Shown here: in pieces, positions 6,228 through 12,258 of the stretch
Layout: the number at the start of each line of letters is the position of its first letter
Position numbering within the stretch: position 1 is the stretch's first letter
Origin: Catenibacterium mitsuoka_A
GTDB lineage: Bacteria > Bacillota_I > Bacilli_A > Erysipelotrichales > Coprobacillaceae
DNA: 12,258 bases
Assembly (NCBI RefSeq): GCF_964259225.1
Contig: NZ_CAXVKN010000070.1
Reading direction: 5' to 3' (one strand)
The notes under the pieces: generated by a model
The model's database searches: none
Told to the model about the DNA's origin: nothing
Seen by the model: the letters and a program-made list of their open reading frames with translations, nothing else
Made by a program: the position numbers and the translations under genes

Positions 6228-8105
6228 ATGACAAAGAAGCAAAAGAATGTTTTAAATAGAATTATTATTGCGATTGTCTTATTGATCGTAATTACTGTAT
6301 TTAAGACAATTGTCCCTGTACCAGGCTATGTAGAGTTTATCCTCTATTTAATCCCCTACTTTGTGATTGGACATGATATTTTAAGAAAATCTATTAAGAA
6401 TATCAGTCATGGTCAGGTATTTGATGAAAACTTCTTAATGGCTGTCGCAACAATCGGGGCTATGTGTCTTGGTGAATATCTTGAAGGTTCTGCCGTTATG
6501 GTTTTCTATCAGATTGGTGAATTATTCCAAAGTATTGCGGTTGGTAAGAGTCGTAAGAATATCGCTGCTTTAATGGATATTCGTCCTGATTATGCTAATA
6601 TCATGGTGGATGGCGAGATTGAAGAAGTAGATCCTGATGATGTAGAGATTGGTAGTGAAATCATTGTCAATCCTGGTGAAAAGGTTCCTATTGATGGAAT
6701 TATTGTAGAGGGTGATACAACACTCAATACAAGTGCCTTAACAGGTGAAAGTGTGCCTCGTAATGCCCATTGTGGTGATGAAATCTATAGTGGTTCTATT
6801 AATATGACAGCACGTATCACAGTTAAAACAACAAAAGAATTTGGTGAATCAACAGTTTCTAAGATTCTTGATCTTGTAGAAAACTCAAGTATGAAGAAAT
6901 CTAAGACAGAAAACTTTATTACTAAGTTTGCGAAGTATTATACACCTGTTGTATGTTATAGTGCGCTCGCTTTGGCTATTATTCCCCCTATTGTCTTAAC
7001 TTTTATGGGACAGCCTGCTCATGTCGGTGATTGGATCTTTAGAGCCCTCACATTCTTAGTAATCAGCTGTCCTTGTGCTCTTGTTATTTCTATTCCATTA
7101 AGTTTCTTTGGTGGTATTGGATGTGCCAGCAAGAACGGTATTCTTGTAAAGGGTTCTAACTACCTAGAAATATTATCTGATGTTAAGTACTTTGTATTTG
7201 ATAAAACAGGCACATTGACTAAGGGTGTATTTGAAGTGACTGATGTTGTACCTGCAGAAGGTTTTGATAAAGACAACTTACTTGAATATGCTGCTTATGC
7301 AGAAAGTGCTTCAACACATCCTATCAGCGTCAGCTTAAAGAAAGCTTATAATCAGAAAATTGATAATACACTTGTAGATCATATTCAGGAAATTGCAGGA
7401 CATGGTGTAGAAGCAGACTATAATGGTCATCATATTCTTGCAGGTAATGCGAAATTAATGAAATTAAAAAGTATTGATTATAGTGCTTATACAAAGGCTG
7501 GTACACTTGTATATGTAGCAGTTGATGACAAATATGCAGGTTGTATTGTGATTTCTGATATTATCAAGGATCATGCAAAAGAGGCTATTAGTGGTTTGAA
7601 ATCATTAGGGGCTAAGGAAACTGTTATGTTAACAGGTGATAGTGCTTCTACTGCAGATCTTGTAGCCAAGACAATTGGCATTGATACAGTACACAGTGAA
7701 CTTCTTCCTGCAGATAAGGTAGAAGAAGTAGAAAAGTTGTTAGCTAAGAAATCAGACAAAGAAAAACTTGCCTTTGTTGGTGATGGTATCAATGATGCAC
7801 CAGTACTCTCTCGTGCTGATATTGGTATTGCGATGGGTGGTCTTGGTAGTGATGCTGCCATTGAAGCAGCAGATGTTGTTTTGATGGATGATGATCCATT
7901 AAAGATTTCACTTGCTATGAAGATTTCTACTAAGACATTAAAAATTGTAAAACAGAATATCGTCTTTGCGTTAGCTGTTAAGTTCATCTGTTTAGTATTA
8001 GGTGCACTTGGTATTGCGAATATGTGGCTTGCAATATTTGCAGATGTAGGTGTTATGATTCTTGCAGTCATGAACGCAACACGTGCTCTCACAATTCATA
8101 ATTAA
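6228..8105 (+). CDS. Zn/Cd/Pb-exporting P1B-2-type ATPase (CadA/ZntA-like)
   Basis: An inner-membrane pump driving divalent soft-metal efflux with ATP; 625 residues from ATG 6228 (AAGGAG, 8 nt spacing; a GTG at 6219 overlaps the ribosome binding site). Features in order: N-terminal transmembrane helices without an HMA domain, TGES 172-175 in the actuator domain, CPC 281-283 in the metal-binding helix, DKTGT with the phosphorylated D325, HP 364-365 in the nucleotide domain, and GDGIND 518-523. K585 in the penultimate helix and D606 in the last (FADVGV) match ZntA K693 and D714, marking the Zn/Cd/Pb subclass over copper. CadA/ZntA usually have one or two N-terminal HMA domains; here a separate protein takes that place. 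Confidence 0.95.
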   Translation: MTKKQKNVLNRIIIAIVLLIVITVFKTIVPVPGYVEFILYLIPYFVIGHDILRKSIKNISHGQVFDENFLMAVATIGAMCLGEYLEGSAVMVFYQIGELFQSIAVGKSRKNIAALMDIRPDYANIMVDGEIEEVDPDDVEIGSEIIVNPGEKVPIDGIIVEGDTTLNTSALTGESVPRNAHCGDEIYSGSINMTARITVKTTKEFGESTVSKILDLVENSSMKKSKTENFITKFAKYYTPVVCYSALALAIIPPIVLTFMGQPAHVGDWIFRALTFLVISCPCALVISIPLSFFGGIGCASKNGILVKGSNYLEILSDVKYFVFDKTGTLTKGVFEVTDVVPAEGFDKDNLLEYAAYAESASTHPISVSLKKAYNQKIDNTLVDHIQEIAGHGVEADYNGHHILAGNAKLMKLKSIDYSAYTKAGTLVYVAVDDKYAGCIVISDIIKDHAKEAISGLKSLGAKETVMLTGDSASTADLVAKTIGIDTVHSELLPADKVEEVEKLLAKKSDKEKLAFVGDGINDAPVLSRADIGIAMGGLGSDAAIEAADVVLMDDDPLKISLAMKISTKTLKIVKQNIVFALAVKFICLVLGALGIANMWLAIFADVGVMILAVMNATRALTIHN

Positions 8106-8129
8106 AGGTATCCTCAGGGATGCCTTTTT
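8104..8129 (+). terminator. Terminator of the metal-resistance operon
   Basis: AAAGGTATCC (8104-8113) pairs with GGATGCCTTT (8118-8127) around TCAG and is followed by TT. The stem begins inside the ATPase stop codon. Confidence 0.8.
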
Positions 8130-8179
8130 GCATAGATAGAGCTTCTTATATTTGATATACTTAAATGGAGGTGTTCTAC

Positions 8180-8356
8180 ATGGCAACTACAAATTTAAAT
8201 ATCTACACAGATCAAAAAGAAGAAATATTCAATGAACTTGAAATACCTAATGATACTACAGCTGCTGCCATTGAAGAAGGCAGAAAAATAATGAATGATC
8301 CTTCTACTCCGAGATATTCTAGTATCGAAGCGCTTAAGAAAGCATTAGACGTATAA
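8180..8356 (+). CDS. Shortened RelB/DinJ-family antitoxin relic
   Basis: A 58-residue protein starting MATTNLNI, the N-terminal strand of RelB/DinJ ribbon-helix-helix antitoxins, and ending with the family's C-terminal toxin-binding segment (IPNDTTAAAIEEGRKI at 22-37, YSSIEALKKAL at 46-56). Family members are usually 85-95 residues. The central part, normally LG(M/L)N(M)TTAIN..FLRQ and the IPFE stretch, is missing between EIFNEL (15-20) and EIPND. The helices that form the DNA-binding dimer are therefore gone while the frame is kept. No RelE/YafQ toxin lies on either side. I use ATG 8180, which has GGAGGT 7-8 nt upstream. It may be a non-functional relic, or could still bind a toxin encoded elsewhere. 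Confidence 0.7.
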   Translation: MATTNLNIYTDQKEEIFNELEIPNDTTAAAIEEGRKIMNDPSTPRYSSIEALKKALDV

Positions 8357-8360
8357 AATA

Positions 8361-8411
8361 AAAACAGGTGGATAAATATGCCGTTATAAACGCATAATCT
8401 CCACCTGTTTT
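8361..8411. terminator. Bidirectional terminator between antitoxin relic and def
   Basis: AAAACAGGTGGA (8361-8372) pairs perfectly with TCCACCTGTTTT (8400-8411). The intervening sequence holds a smaller TATGC/GCATA hairpin. T runs occur on both strands, so it can end both converging genes. Confidence 0.85.
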
Positions 8412-8433
8412 CTATTCTGTATAGAGAAATCAT

Positions 8434-8847
8434 CTAGATAAGTATACCTTTTAGATGATCACATTCATGCTGAATGATCTGTGCTGTAAAACCTGTAAAG
8501 GTTTTAATCTTCTTCTTAAATGATTCATCAAAGTAAGAGACCTTGATTGTTTCATAACGTTTAACTGACTTTTGTCCTACATGAGATAAACATCCCTCTT
8601 CACATTCATGATAGTTACCACTTGTTTTAATGATTTCAGGATTATACATCACATGCATCTTTTCATCTTCTAAAAAGATAATGACTGCTTTATTATAGCC
8701 AATCATATTTCCTGCCATACCAACACATTCATGAAGATGTGCTTGAAGCGTATCCTTTAAATCAGTTCCTATATATAAATCTTCTTTCGTCGCTTTTTCT
8801 GCCACCTGAGATAAGAAGAAATTATCCTTTACTATTTCTTTAATCAT
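8434..8847 (-). CDS. def: Peptide deformylase-like protein (PRK09218-type)
   Basis: Expected to remove the N-formyl group from new polypeptides. A 137-residue protein, shorter than the roughly 150-170 of main deformylases. Motif 2, EGCLS (C86), and motif 3, QHECDH (H127, E128, H131), supply the three metal ligands and the catalytic Glu. Motif 1, normally GxGLAAxQ, reads VGMAGNMIG (42-50), so M48 stands where the catalytic Gln should be. I recall a similar NMIG form in the short Firmicutes deformylase subfamily, so this is likely subfamily character rather than damage, but activity is uncertain. AGGAGG lies 8 nt before the ATG. A second, canonical deformylase is expected elsewhere in the genome. 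Confidence 0.85.
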   Translation of the reverse strand: MIKEIVKDNFFLSQVAEKATKEDLYIGTDLKDTLQAHLHECVGMAGNMIGYNKAVIIFLEDEKMHVMYNPEIIKTSGNYHECEEGCLSHVGQKSVKRYETIKVSYFDESFKKKIKTFTGFTAQIIQHECDHLKGILI

Positions 8848-8868
8848 TTCTACATCCTCCTAAAATCC

Positions 8869-8877
8869 ATTATAACA
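8869..8877 (-). promoter_or_regulatory. Extended -10 promoter of def
   Basis: TGT-TATAAT on the minus strand lies about 22 nt before the def start. The region where a -35 would be overlaps the terminator stem of the upstream GH4 gene and has no good match. Confidence 0.6.
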
Positions 8878-8880
8878 TAA

Positions 8881-8904
8881 GAAAACAGGCTCATAAGAGC
8901 CTGT
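8881..8904 (-). terminator. Terminator of the GH4 gene
   Basis: ACAGGCTC (8885-8892) pairs with GAGCCTGT (8897-8904) around a 4-nt loop and is followed on the minus strand by TTTTC. The def promoter begins only 4 nt further on. Confidence 0.85.
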
Positions 8905-8912
8905 CATGTATA

Positions 8913-10313
8913 TTATAATCCTTTTTCAGTTAATTCTCTTGCAACATCATCTTTGATAGTTACGCCTTCTTCTTCAAGTCTTGCAATAGTATCTGCAAAC
9001 TGAGGAAGGTATTTCTTATGGGCGATTAATAATTCATCCATAATACGTTTAGCTTTAGTACCAGCTACAATCTGTGGGTTGATTATGAAAGCCTGTAATA
9101 GAGTTCCATAATCACCTGTTACAGCAGCTTCTTCAACACATAATTCCATGTTCTTCATGCACTGTACCCATCCTCTTTCTGCTGGTTCTAATGGACCAAA
9201 AGCGATTGGACGTGCACCAGTACTTCCAATATAAGAAGATACTTCTACTGCACAATCAACTGGAAGATCAGGTACTGCACCATTATTCTTAGTAGTTACA
9301 ACGATATGACTTAACTTATTTCCATAAATAGATGCAATTGTTTCACAAGCTGCATCACTGTAATGTGCACCACCACGTTTTGCAAGCTGTTCTGGCTTAT
9401 GATCTAAGTTAGGATCCTTATATAATTCAAATAATTCATGTTCAGTCTTCTGTACCTGCTGACCTCTTGTTCCAACATTTGGATCATTGTATTCCTTTAA
9501 ACCGTGTGCTAACATTTCTTCTTCACGATAGTAATATCTATGATATCCACAAGGAATCATATTCATACGTAATAACTGTTCTTTAAAGAATGGGATATCA
9601 TGAATATTAGCTGGAATACCCATATCTTTACCTTCATACATTGCATTGATAATGTCTTTAGTCACTTCATGACCATTTTCATCATATACTTTATGCCAAT
9701 GGAAATGGTTTAAACCTGCAAACTTGTAAGTTAACTGATCCAATGTTTTTCCGATTGTTTTTGGTTCATCCATCATAGCACCTACTGGTACGTTACATAA
9801 ACCAATAACCTTATCCCACTTACCATATTTCATAACTGATTCAGTAACCATTCCACTTGGGTTAGTGAAGTTGATTAACCATGCATCAGGACATAATTCC
9901 TTCATATCTTCTACGATACTTAAGATAACTGGAATAGTACGTAATGCCTTAAACATACCTCCCGCACCATTTGTTTCCTGGCCTAACATTCCATAAGAAA
10001 ATGGAATTCTTTCATCCTTGATACGTGCATTTAATAAACCTACTCTGAACTGTGTAGTAACGAAGTCAGCTCCTGGTAATGCTTCTCTACGATCTAATGT
10101 AAGATGTACTTTTACATCATAAGGAGATGCATCCCACATTCTCTGTGCCATTTCTCCTACGATTTCAAGTTTTTCTTTACCATCTTCGATATCACATAGC
10201 CAGATTTCTCTGATTGGTAATTCATCATATCTCTTGATGAAACCTTCCATTAATTCTGGTGTATAGCTGCTGCCTCCACCAATAGTAACGATTTTTACGC
10301 CTTCTTTATTCAT
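8913..10313 (-). CDS. GH4-family 6-phospho-beta-glucosidase (LicH/CelF-like)
   Basis: A cytosolic hydrolase of phosphorylated beta-glucosides (for example cellobiose-6-phosphate delivered by a PTS), using NAD+ and Mn2+ in the redox-elimination mechanism of family GH4. The 466 residues open with the Rossmann motif VTIGGGSSYTPE (9-20). FTNPSG (149-154) and CNVPVG (173-178) provide the conserved metal Cys C173 and N174. GLNHFHW (200-206) contains the second metal ligand, H203. A Tyr in the CGYHRYYY segment (255-262) is the likely catalytic base. The choice of 6-phospho-beta-glucosidase over alpha- or galactosidase members rests on overall resemblance. AAGGAGG lies 9 nt upstream. No PTS genes are in view; an RpiR regulator lies upstream. 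Confidence 0.9.
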   Translation of the reverse strand: MNKEGVKIVTIGGGSSYTPELMEGFIKRYDELPIREIWLCDIEDGKEKLEIVGEMAQRMWDASPYDVKVHLTLDRREALPGADFVTTQFRVGLLNARIKDERIPFSYGMLGQETNGAGGMFKALRTIPVILSIVEDMKELCPDAWLINFTNPSGMVTESVMKYGKWDKVIGLCNVPVGAMMDEPKTIGKTLDQLTYKFAGLNHFHWHKVYDENGHEVTKDIINAMYEGKDMGIPANIHDIPFFKEQLLRMNMIPCGYHRYYYREEEMLAHGLKEYNDPNVGTRGQQVQKTEHELFELYKDPNLDHKPEQLAKRGGAHYSDAACETIASIYGNKLSHIVVTTKNNGAVPDLPVDCAVEVSSYIGSTGARPIAFGPLEPAERGWVQCMKNMELCVEEAAVTGDYGTLLQAFIINPQIVAGTKAKRIMDELLIAHKKYLPQFADTIARLEEEGVTIKDDVARELTEKGL

Positions 10314-10339
10314 TGTTGCGTTCCTCCTTCAACAACAAC

Positions 10340-10345
10340 ATTATA
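10340..10345 (-). promoter_or_regulatory. -10 box of the GH4 gene
   Basis: TATAAT on the minus strand lies about 26 nt before the start codon. The best -35 at 17 nt spacing is a weak CTGTTT-like hexamer, which suits an activated or regulated promoter. Confidence 0.5.
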
Positions 10346-10372
10346 CGTAAAAGAAATAAAGAAAACAGTAAA

Positions 10373-10387
10373 ATGTAAGCGAAAACA
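10373..10387. promoter_or_regulatory. Catabolite-responsive element (cre) upstream of the GH4 gene
   Basis: ATGTAAGCGAAAACA fits the relaxed CcpA consensus WTGNAANCGNWNNCW at every position. It is centred about 37 bp upstream of the -10 box, beside the weak -35. This placement fits carbon catabolite control of a phospho-glucosidase gene, by repression or, being upstream, activation. Confidence 0.6.
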
Positions 10388-10438
10388 ACAGCGTTCTCTT
10401 TTTGTTCCTTATTTCTAAGGTTTTTAAGGAACACTGTT
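10387..10438. repeat. Overlapping inverted repeats after rpiR, possible weak terminator
   Basis: AACAGCGTTC (10387-10396) can pair with GAACACTGTT (10429-10438). GTTCCTT (10404-10410) can pair with AAGGAAC (10426-10432). The right arms overlap, so the two hairpins exclude each other. On the minus strand the outer stem is followed by GTTTTC, so it may end the rpiR transcript. It could also be a regulator's operator upstream of the GH4 promoter. Confidence 0.4.
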
Positions 10439-11330
10439 CTATTTAATGATTGGGTTATCTGTTTTTCTACCATGGTCTGTAAATATGTTTTCACATTCCA
10501 TAGAAGTCACTGTTTTATTTTCTAAATGTTCATCATAGCTGGTATTAAAATAACCTGCATAAAGAACATCAAGTAAATAAAGTAAAGAAAGATTAAAAGA
10601 GAATGCACCTAAATTATTAATTAATTTTTCTCTTGTGGATACATATAAACAGCAGTCTGACTGACTGACTAGAAAGAGAGTTAGTCCCATAAGTTGTAAT
10701 AGTAATAAAAGACAGTTTTCTTTCAATTAATTTATGACAGATAAAAAGACATTTTGATGTTTCACCAGAATAGCTGATGAGAATAAATAATGTATTGCTG
10801 CTACAATAACATGCTTCATAAAAAGCTTCATCCATGCTATCAAAAATATCTACCTTCTTACCAATTTTCATCATCTTTTCTTTAAAGGTATACGCAATTC
10901 CCTTCTGGGCACCTGATACGACAATCGCAATATGTTCCTTCTTTTCGATACGATTGATGGCTTCCTGAAGTGTATCATGATTCAGTAAAGAAATCGTGTC
11001 CTGCAAAGTTTCATCATAAAGTAATCCTATTTTATTCGCAATCACTATGTTCTTATCATTTTGGGAGAATGGGCTATTACTATCTATTTTCTGAAAGTGT
11101 GTGGATAAGTATCGTATTTCTTCTAAATATTGTTTCTTGAAGTCATTAAATCCTTCAAATCCTAATTTCTGTACAAAACGGACAACTGACGATGGGGCTA
11201 AAAATACTTCCTTTGCGACTGTTCTTACTGTCGCATTTTCTAGTTGTATGCCCTGACTTGTCAAGTACTGTCCCAATCTTTTTTCATTAGGATTCATTGG
11301 ACATTTTTCTAATGATTCTCTTATTAACAT
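10439..11330 (-). pseudogene. RpiR/MurR-family sugar-phosphate-sensing regulator, frameshifted
   Basis: An N-terminal HTH domain (about 1-75, with TVRTVAKEVFLAPSSVVRFV at 34-53) is followed by a SIS sugar-phosphate-binding domain with ISYSGET at 185-191. In this sequence the first frame ends after a short false tail (237 codons, stop near 10617). The true C-terminus (DCCLYVSTREKLINNLGAFS and on to NPIIK) continues in another frame to the TAG at 10439. The break is at a CTGACTGACTGACT tract (10657-10670); removing one 4-bp unit gives a continuous protein of about 295 residues, a normal family length. The ATG overlaps the end of the acetyltransferase gene by 7 nt, suggesting translational coupling. 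It probably controls the GH4 gene downstream. It may be a real mutation, a phase-variable tract or a sequencing error. Confidence 0.8.
10657..10670. repeat. Tetranucleotide tract in rpiR
   Basis: CTGA repeated 3.5 times (CTGACTGACTGACT on the plus strand). It sits exactly where the rpiR reading frame breaks. Loss of one unit restores the frame as S-S-Q-S-D-C-C-L. Confidence 0.85.
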
Positions 11331-11854
11331 AGTTCTTTAAAAGGTATGAATGGCTCAGTCGTTTTGTCTAATCTCTTTTCTAGATAAACTACATCTAGCC
11401 ACTGATCAAACTTATAGCCACATTGATGGAAATGAGCGGCTTCTTTAAAACCATATTTTTCATGAAAAGCGATACTTGCATCATTTGGATAAGTGATGCA
11501 TCCATAAAGATTCGTAATATTCATTCTTATAAGATAGTCAATCAAAGCATTATAAAGAAGATGGCCTATTCCTTTATGACGCTTTCTATCATCGATATAA
11601 ATAGATAATTCTGCCGAATGATCATAGGCACGACGATCATACAATGTCCCTGCATAGGCGTATCCTATCACTTCTCCCTCTTCTACTGCGACTAGATATG
11701 GATATTTTTCTAGAGTATGACTGATACGATCTGCCATTTCTTTGACTGTAGGTGGTTCTAATTCAAATGTGATAGTTGTATTAAGGACATAGGGTGCATA
11801 AATCTTTTGGATAGACTCTGCATCCTCTACTGTTGCGATTCTAATAGTAATCAT
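11324..11854 (-). CDS. GNAT N-acetyltransferase, phosphinothricin acetyltransferase-like
   Basis: A cytosolic acetyl-CoA-dependent transferase resembling the Pat/Bar/YncA (MnaT) group, which acetylates phosphinothricin, methionine sulfoximine or similar amino-acid analogues. The real substrate here is unknown. About 176 residues. It starts ITIRIATVEDAESIQKIY and has ITFELEPPTVKEMADRI, the GEVIGYAYAG strand, the acetyl-CoA loop RKRHKGIGHLLYNALIDYL (R/Q-x-x-G-x-G type) and NDASIAFHEKYGFKEAAHF, all characteristic of the group. AAGGAGG lies 3 nt before the ATG at 11857 and 6 nt before the ATG at 11854; I prefer the latter. It overlaps rpiR and probably heads a transcript that includes it. Confidence 0.88.
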   Translation of the reverse strand: MITIRIATVEDAESIQKIYAPYVLNTTITFELEPPTVKEMADRISHTLEKYPYLVAVEEGEVIGYAYAGTLYDRRAYDHSAELSIYIDDRKRHKGIGHLLYNALIDYLIRMNITNLYGCITYPNDASIAFHEKYGFKEAAHFHQCGYKFDQWLDVVYLEKRLDKTTEPFIPFKELC

Positions 11855-11883
11855 CATTTTCCTCCTTATTATTTATCAATTCT

Positions 11884-11912
11884 ATAATATTTTCAAAAAA
11901 TTATAAAGTCTA
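11884..11912 (-). promoter_or_regulatory. Possible promoter of the GNAT-rpiR transcript
   Basis: On the minus strand TAGACT (11912-11907), 17 nt and TATTAT (11889-11884) precede the start by about 30 nt. The match is moderate in a very AT-rich stretch. Confidence 0.35.
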
Positions 11913-11936
11913 AAACAGTCTATTTAAGAGTTTTTG

Positions 11937-12039
11937 TGAAAGCGATTTTGTGTCTGATAATCAGTATTTTTCTTTAATTAATTACTGATTTTCAAAAATG
12001 AATTCTAGTTAAAGATTACGTTAAGATTAAATTTTTATA
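11937..12039. other. Divergent intergenic region with half cre site and inverted repeat
   Basis: No gene is seen. TGAAAGCGATTTTG (11937-11950) has a perfect left cre half but a poor right half. AATCAGTA (11959-11966) is inverted at TACTGATT (11983-11990) around a 16-nt AT-rich spacer. This could be an operator between the divergent transcripts or a weak hairpin. Confidence 0.3.
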
Positions 12040-12069
12040 TTGACATTCAAACAAAGTATGTTTTATAGT
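12040..12069 (+). promoter_or_regulatory. Sigma-A promoter of the right-edge RNA
   Basis: TTGACA (12040-12045) is followed by TATAGT (12064-12069) at 18 nt, or TTATAG at 17 nt. Transcription would begin near 12075. Confidence 0.7.
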
Positions 12070-12074
12070 TAGTA

Positions 12075-12258
12075 CTGCAAGCGAACGAATCAGTTCTTAT
12101 GCAAAATATATGCCTCTGATTAAAAACCTACGGACAGGCAGGGGCAGTTGCCGAAGGTGGTTAGGAGCCACATTATTGATTCCCGTCTTTAGAAGTTATC
12201 ACTATGTTTTTTAGAACCTAATTAAATATCTTTTTGAAATTAAGCCGATTATTTCGGC
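12075..12258 (+). ncRNA. Candidate structured RNA or riboswitch leader, class unknown
   Basis: About 180 nt lies between a good promoter and a terminator hairpin. It has no ribosome binding site with a sensible ORF and a locally higher GC block (12127-12171) in AT-rich surroundings. Visible helices: AATCAG (12088-12093) with CTGATT (12116-12121); GGCA (12137-12140) with TGCC (12149-12152); GTGG (12157-12160) with CCAC (12168-12171). TTAGG (12161-12165) could pair with either CCTA (12127-12130) or CCTAA (12217-12221), the kind of switch used in attenuation. I tried to match it to lysine, M-box, T-box, c-di-GMP, cobalamin, NiCo, THF, glmS, 6S and L10-leader patterns and found no convincing fit. 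It may be a free sRNA or the leader of a gene outside the window. Confidence 0.5.
12244..12258 (+). terminator. Terminator hairpin cut by the window end
   Basis: GCCGA (12244-12248) pairs with TCGGC (12254-12258) around TTATT. AA precedes the stem, as in a terminator with an A/T extension. The expected T run lies beyond the window, so termination is inferred. Confidence 0.55.

Noticed and set aside
7571..8092. 173-codon open frame on the minus strand inside the metal ATPase gene
   Set aside because: It lies wholly antisense to a well-supported gene, is Ala/Ser/Ile-rich with no family resemblance and has no ribosome binding site. It reflects codon bias of the real gene.
8156..8161. TGA-TATACT as promoter of the antitoxin relic
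   Set aside because: Transcription would start within the ribosome binding site, leaving no usable leader.
8212..8433. 73-codon minus-strand frame over the antitoxin relic
   Set aside because: Antisense to the relic and running through its terminator; no ribosome binding site or recognisable sequence, so it is not the missing toxin.
10306..10494. 62-codon minus-strand frame between rpiR and the GH4 gene
   Set aside because: It overlaps the rpiR C-terminus, the cre site and the GH4 promoter, and lacks a ribosome binding site.
12131..12160. Resemblance to the L10 leader, lysine or T-box RNAs
   Set aside because: Short shared strings (GGACAG, GCCGAAGG, AAGGTGG) occur, but the other conserved parts of each class are missing or out of order.
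1..12258. CRISPR array, insertion sequence or complete prophage
   Set aside because: No regularly spaced repeats, no transposase and no phage structural genes were seen on either strand.

Overview
The window looks like chromosome of a low-GC Firmicute. Genes are AT-rich, carry strong GGAGG-type ribosome binding sites, and end in short hairpin-plus-T terminators. The gene set (paired Hrb and FprA oxygen/NO-detoxification flavoproteins with short rubredoxin tails, a PRK09218-type deformylase, GH4 phospho-glucosidase, a DinJ/RelB relic) suits an anaerobic gut member of the Erysipelotrichia or a related Clostridia-like lineage. That placement is inference from gene style, not from a marker gene.

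Layout. 1-172: the end of a tRNA-Ala (UGC) gene with its terminator, facing the terminator of deoC. 170-838 (-): deoC, with an extended -10 promoter. About 931-2600: a scar of accessory DNA. It holds a DUF3847-type fragment broken at a G7 tract, an apparently intact orphan lipoprotein gene with its own promoter and terminator, a second broken small gene (DUF6061-like), and a set of inverted GGGCAA-like repeats that could be remains of a recombinase attachment site. No integrase or relaxase is present. 2765-3505 (+): a CmpB-like membrane protein. 3565-5523 (+): a two-gene Hrb-FprA operon, each protein ending in its own rubredoxin domain. 5633-8105 (+): a metal-resistance operon made of a SmtB-type ArsR repressor with all alpha-5 zinc ligands, a free-standing HMA metallochaperone and a P1B-2 Zn/Cd/Pb ATPase without an N-terminal HMA domain. 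The operon promoter (TTGACA-17-TATAAT) has an ArsR-type operator inside it. 8180-8356 (+): a shrunken DinJ/RelB antitoxin relic. 8434-8847 (-): peptide deformylase-like protein. 8913-11854 (-): GNAT acetyltransferase, an RpiR regulator broken by one extra 4-bp repeat unit, and a GH4 6-phospho-beta-glucosidase with a cre site upstream of its promoter. 12040-12258 (+): a good promoter, about 180 nt of non-coding, base-paired sequence, and a terminator hairpin cut by the window edge. This is a candidate structured RNA or riboswitch of unknown class.

How the genes work together. Three modules are coherent: O2/NO reduction (Hrb passes electrons to FprA), zinc/cadmium sensing and export (ArsR, chaperone, pump), and phospho-beta-glucoside use (RpiR, GH4, cre). 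The points most worth following are the unassigned RNA at the right edge, the tetranucleotide slippage tract in rpiR, and the internally deleted antitoxin.
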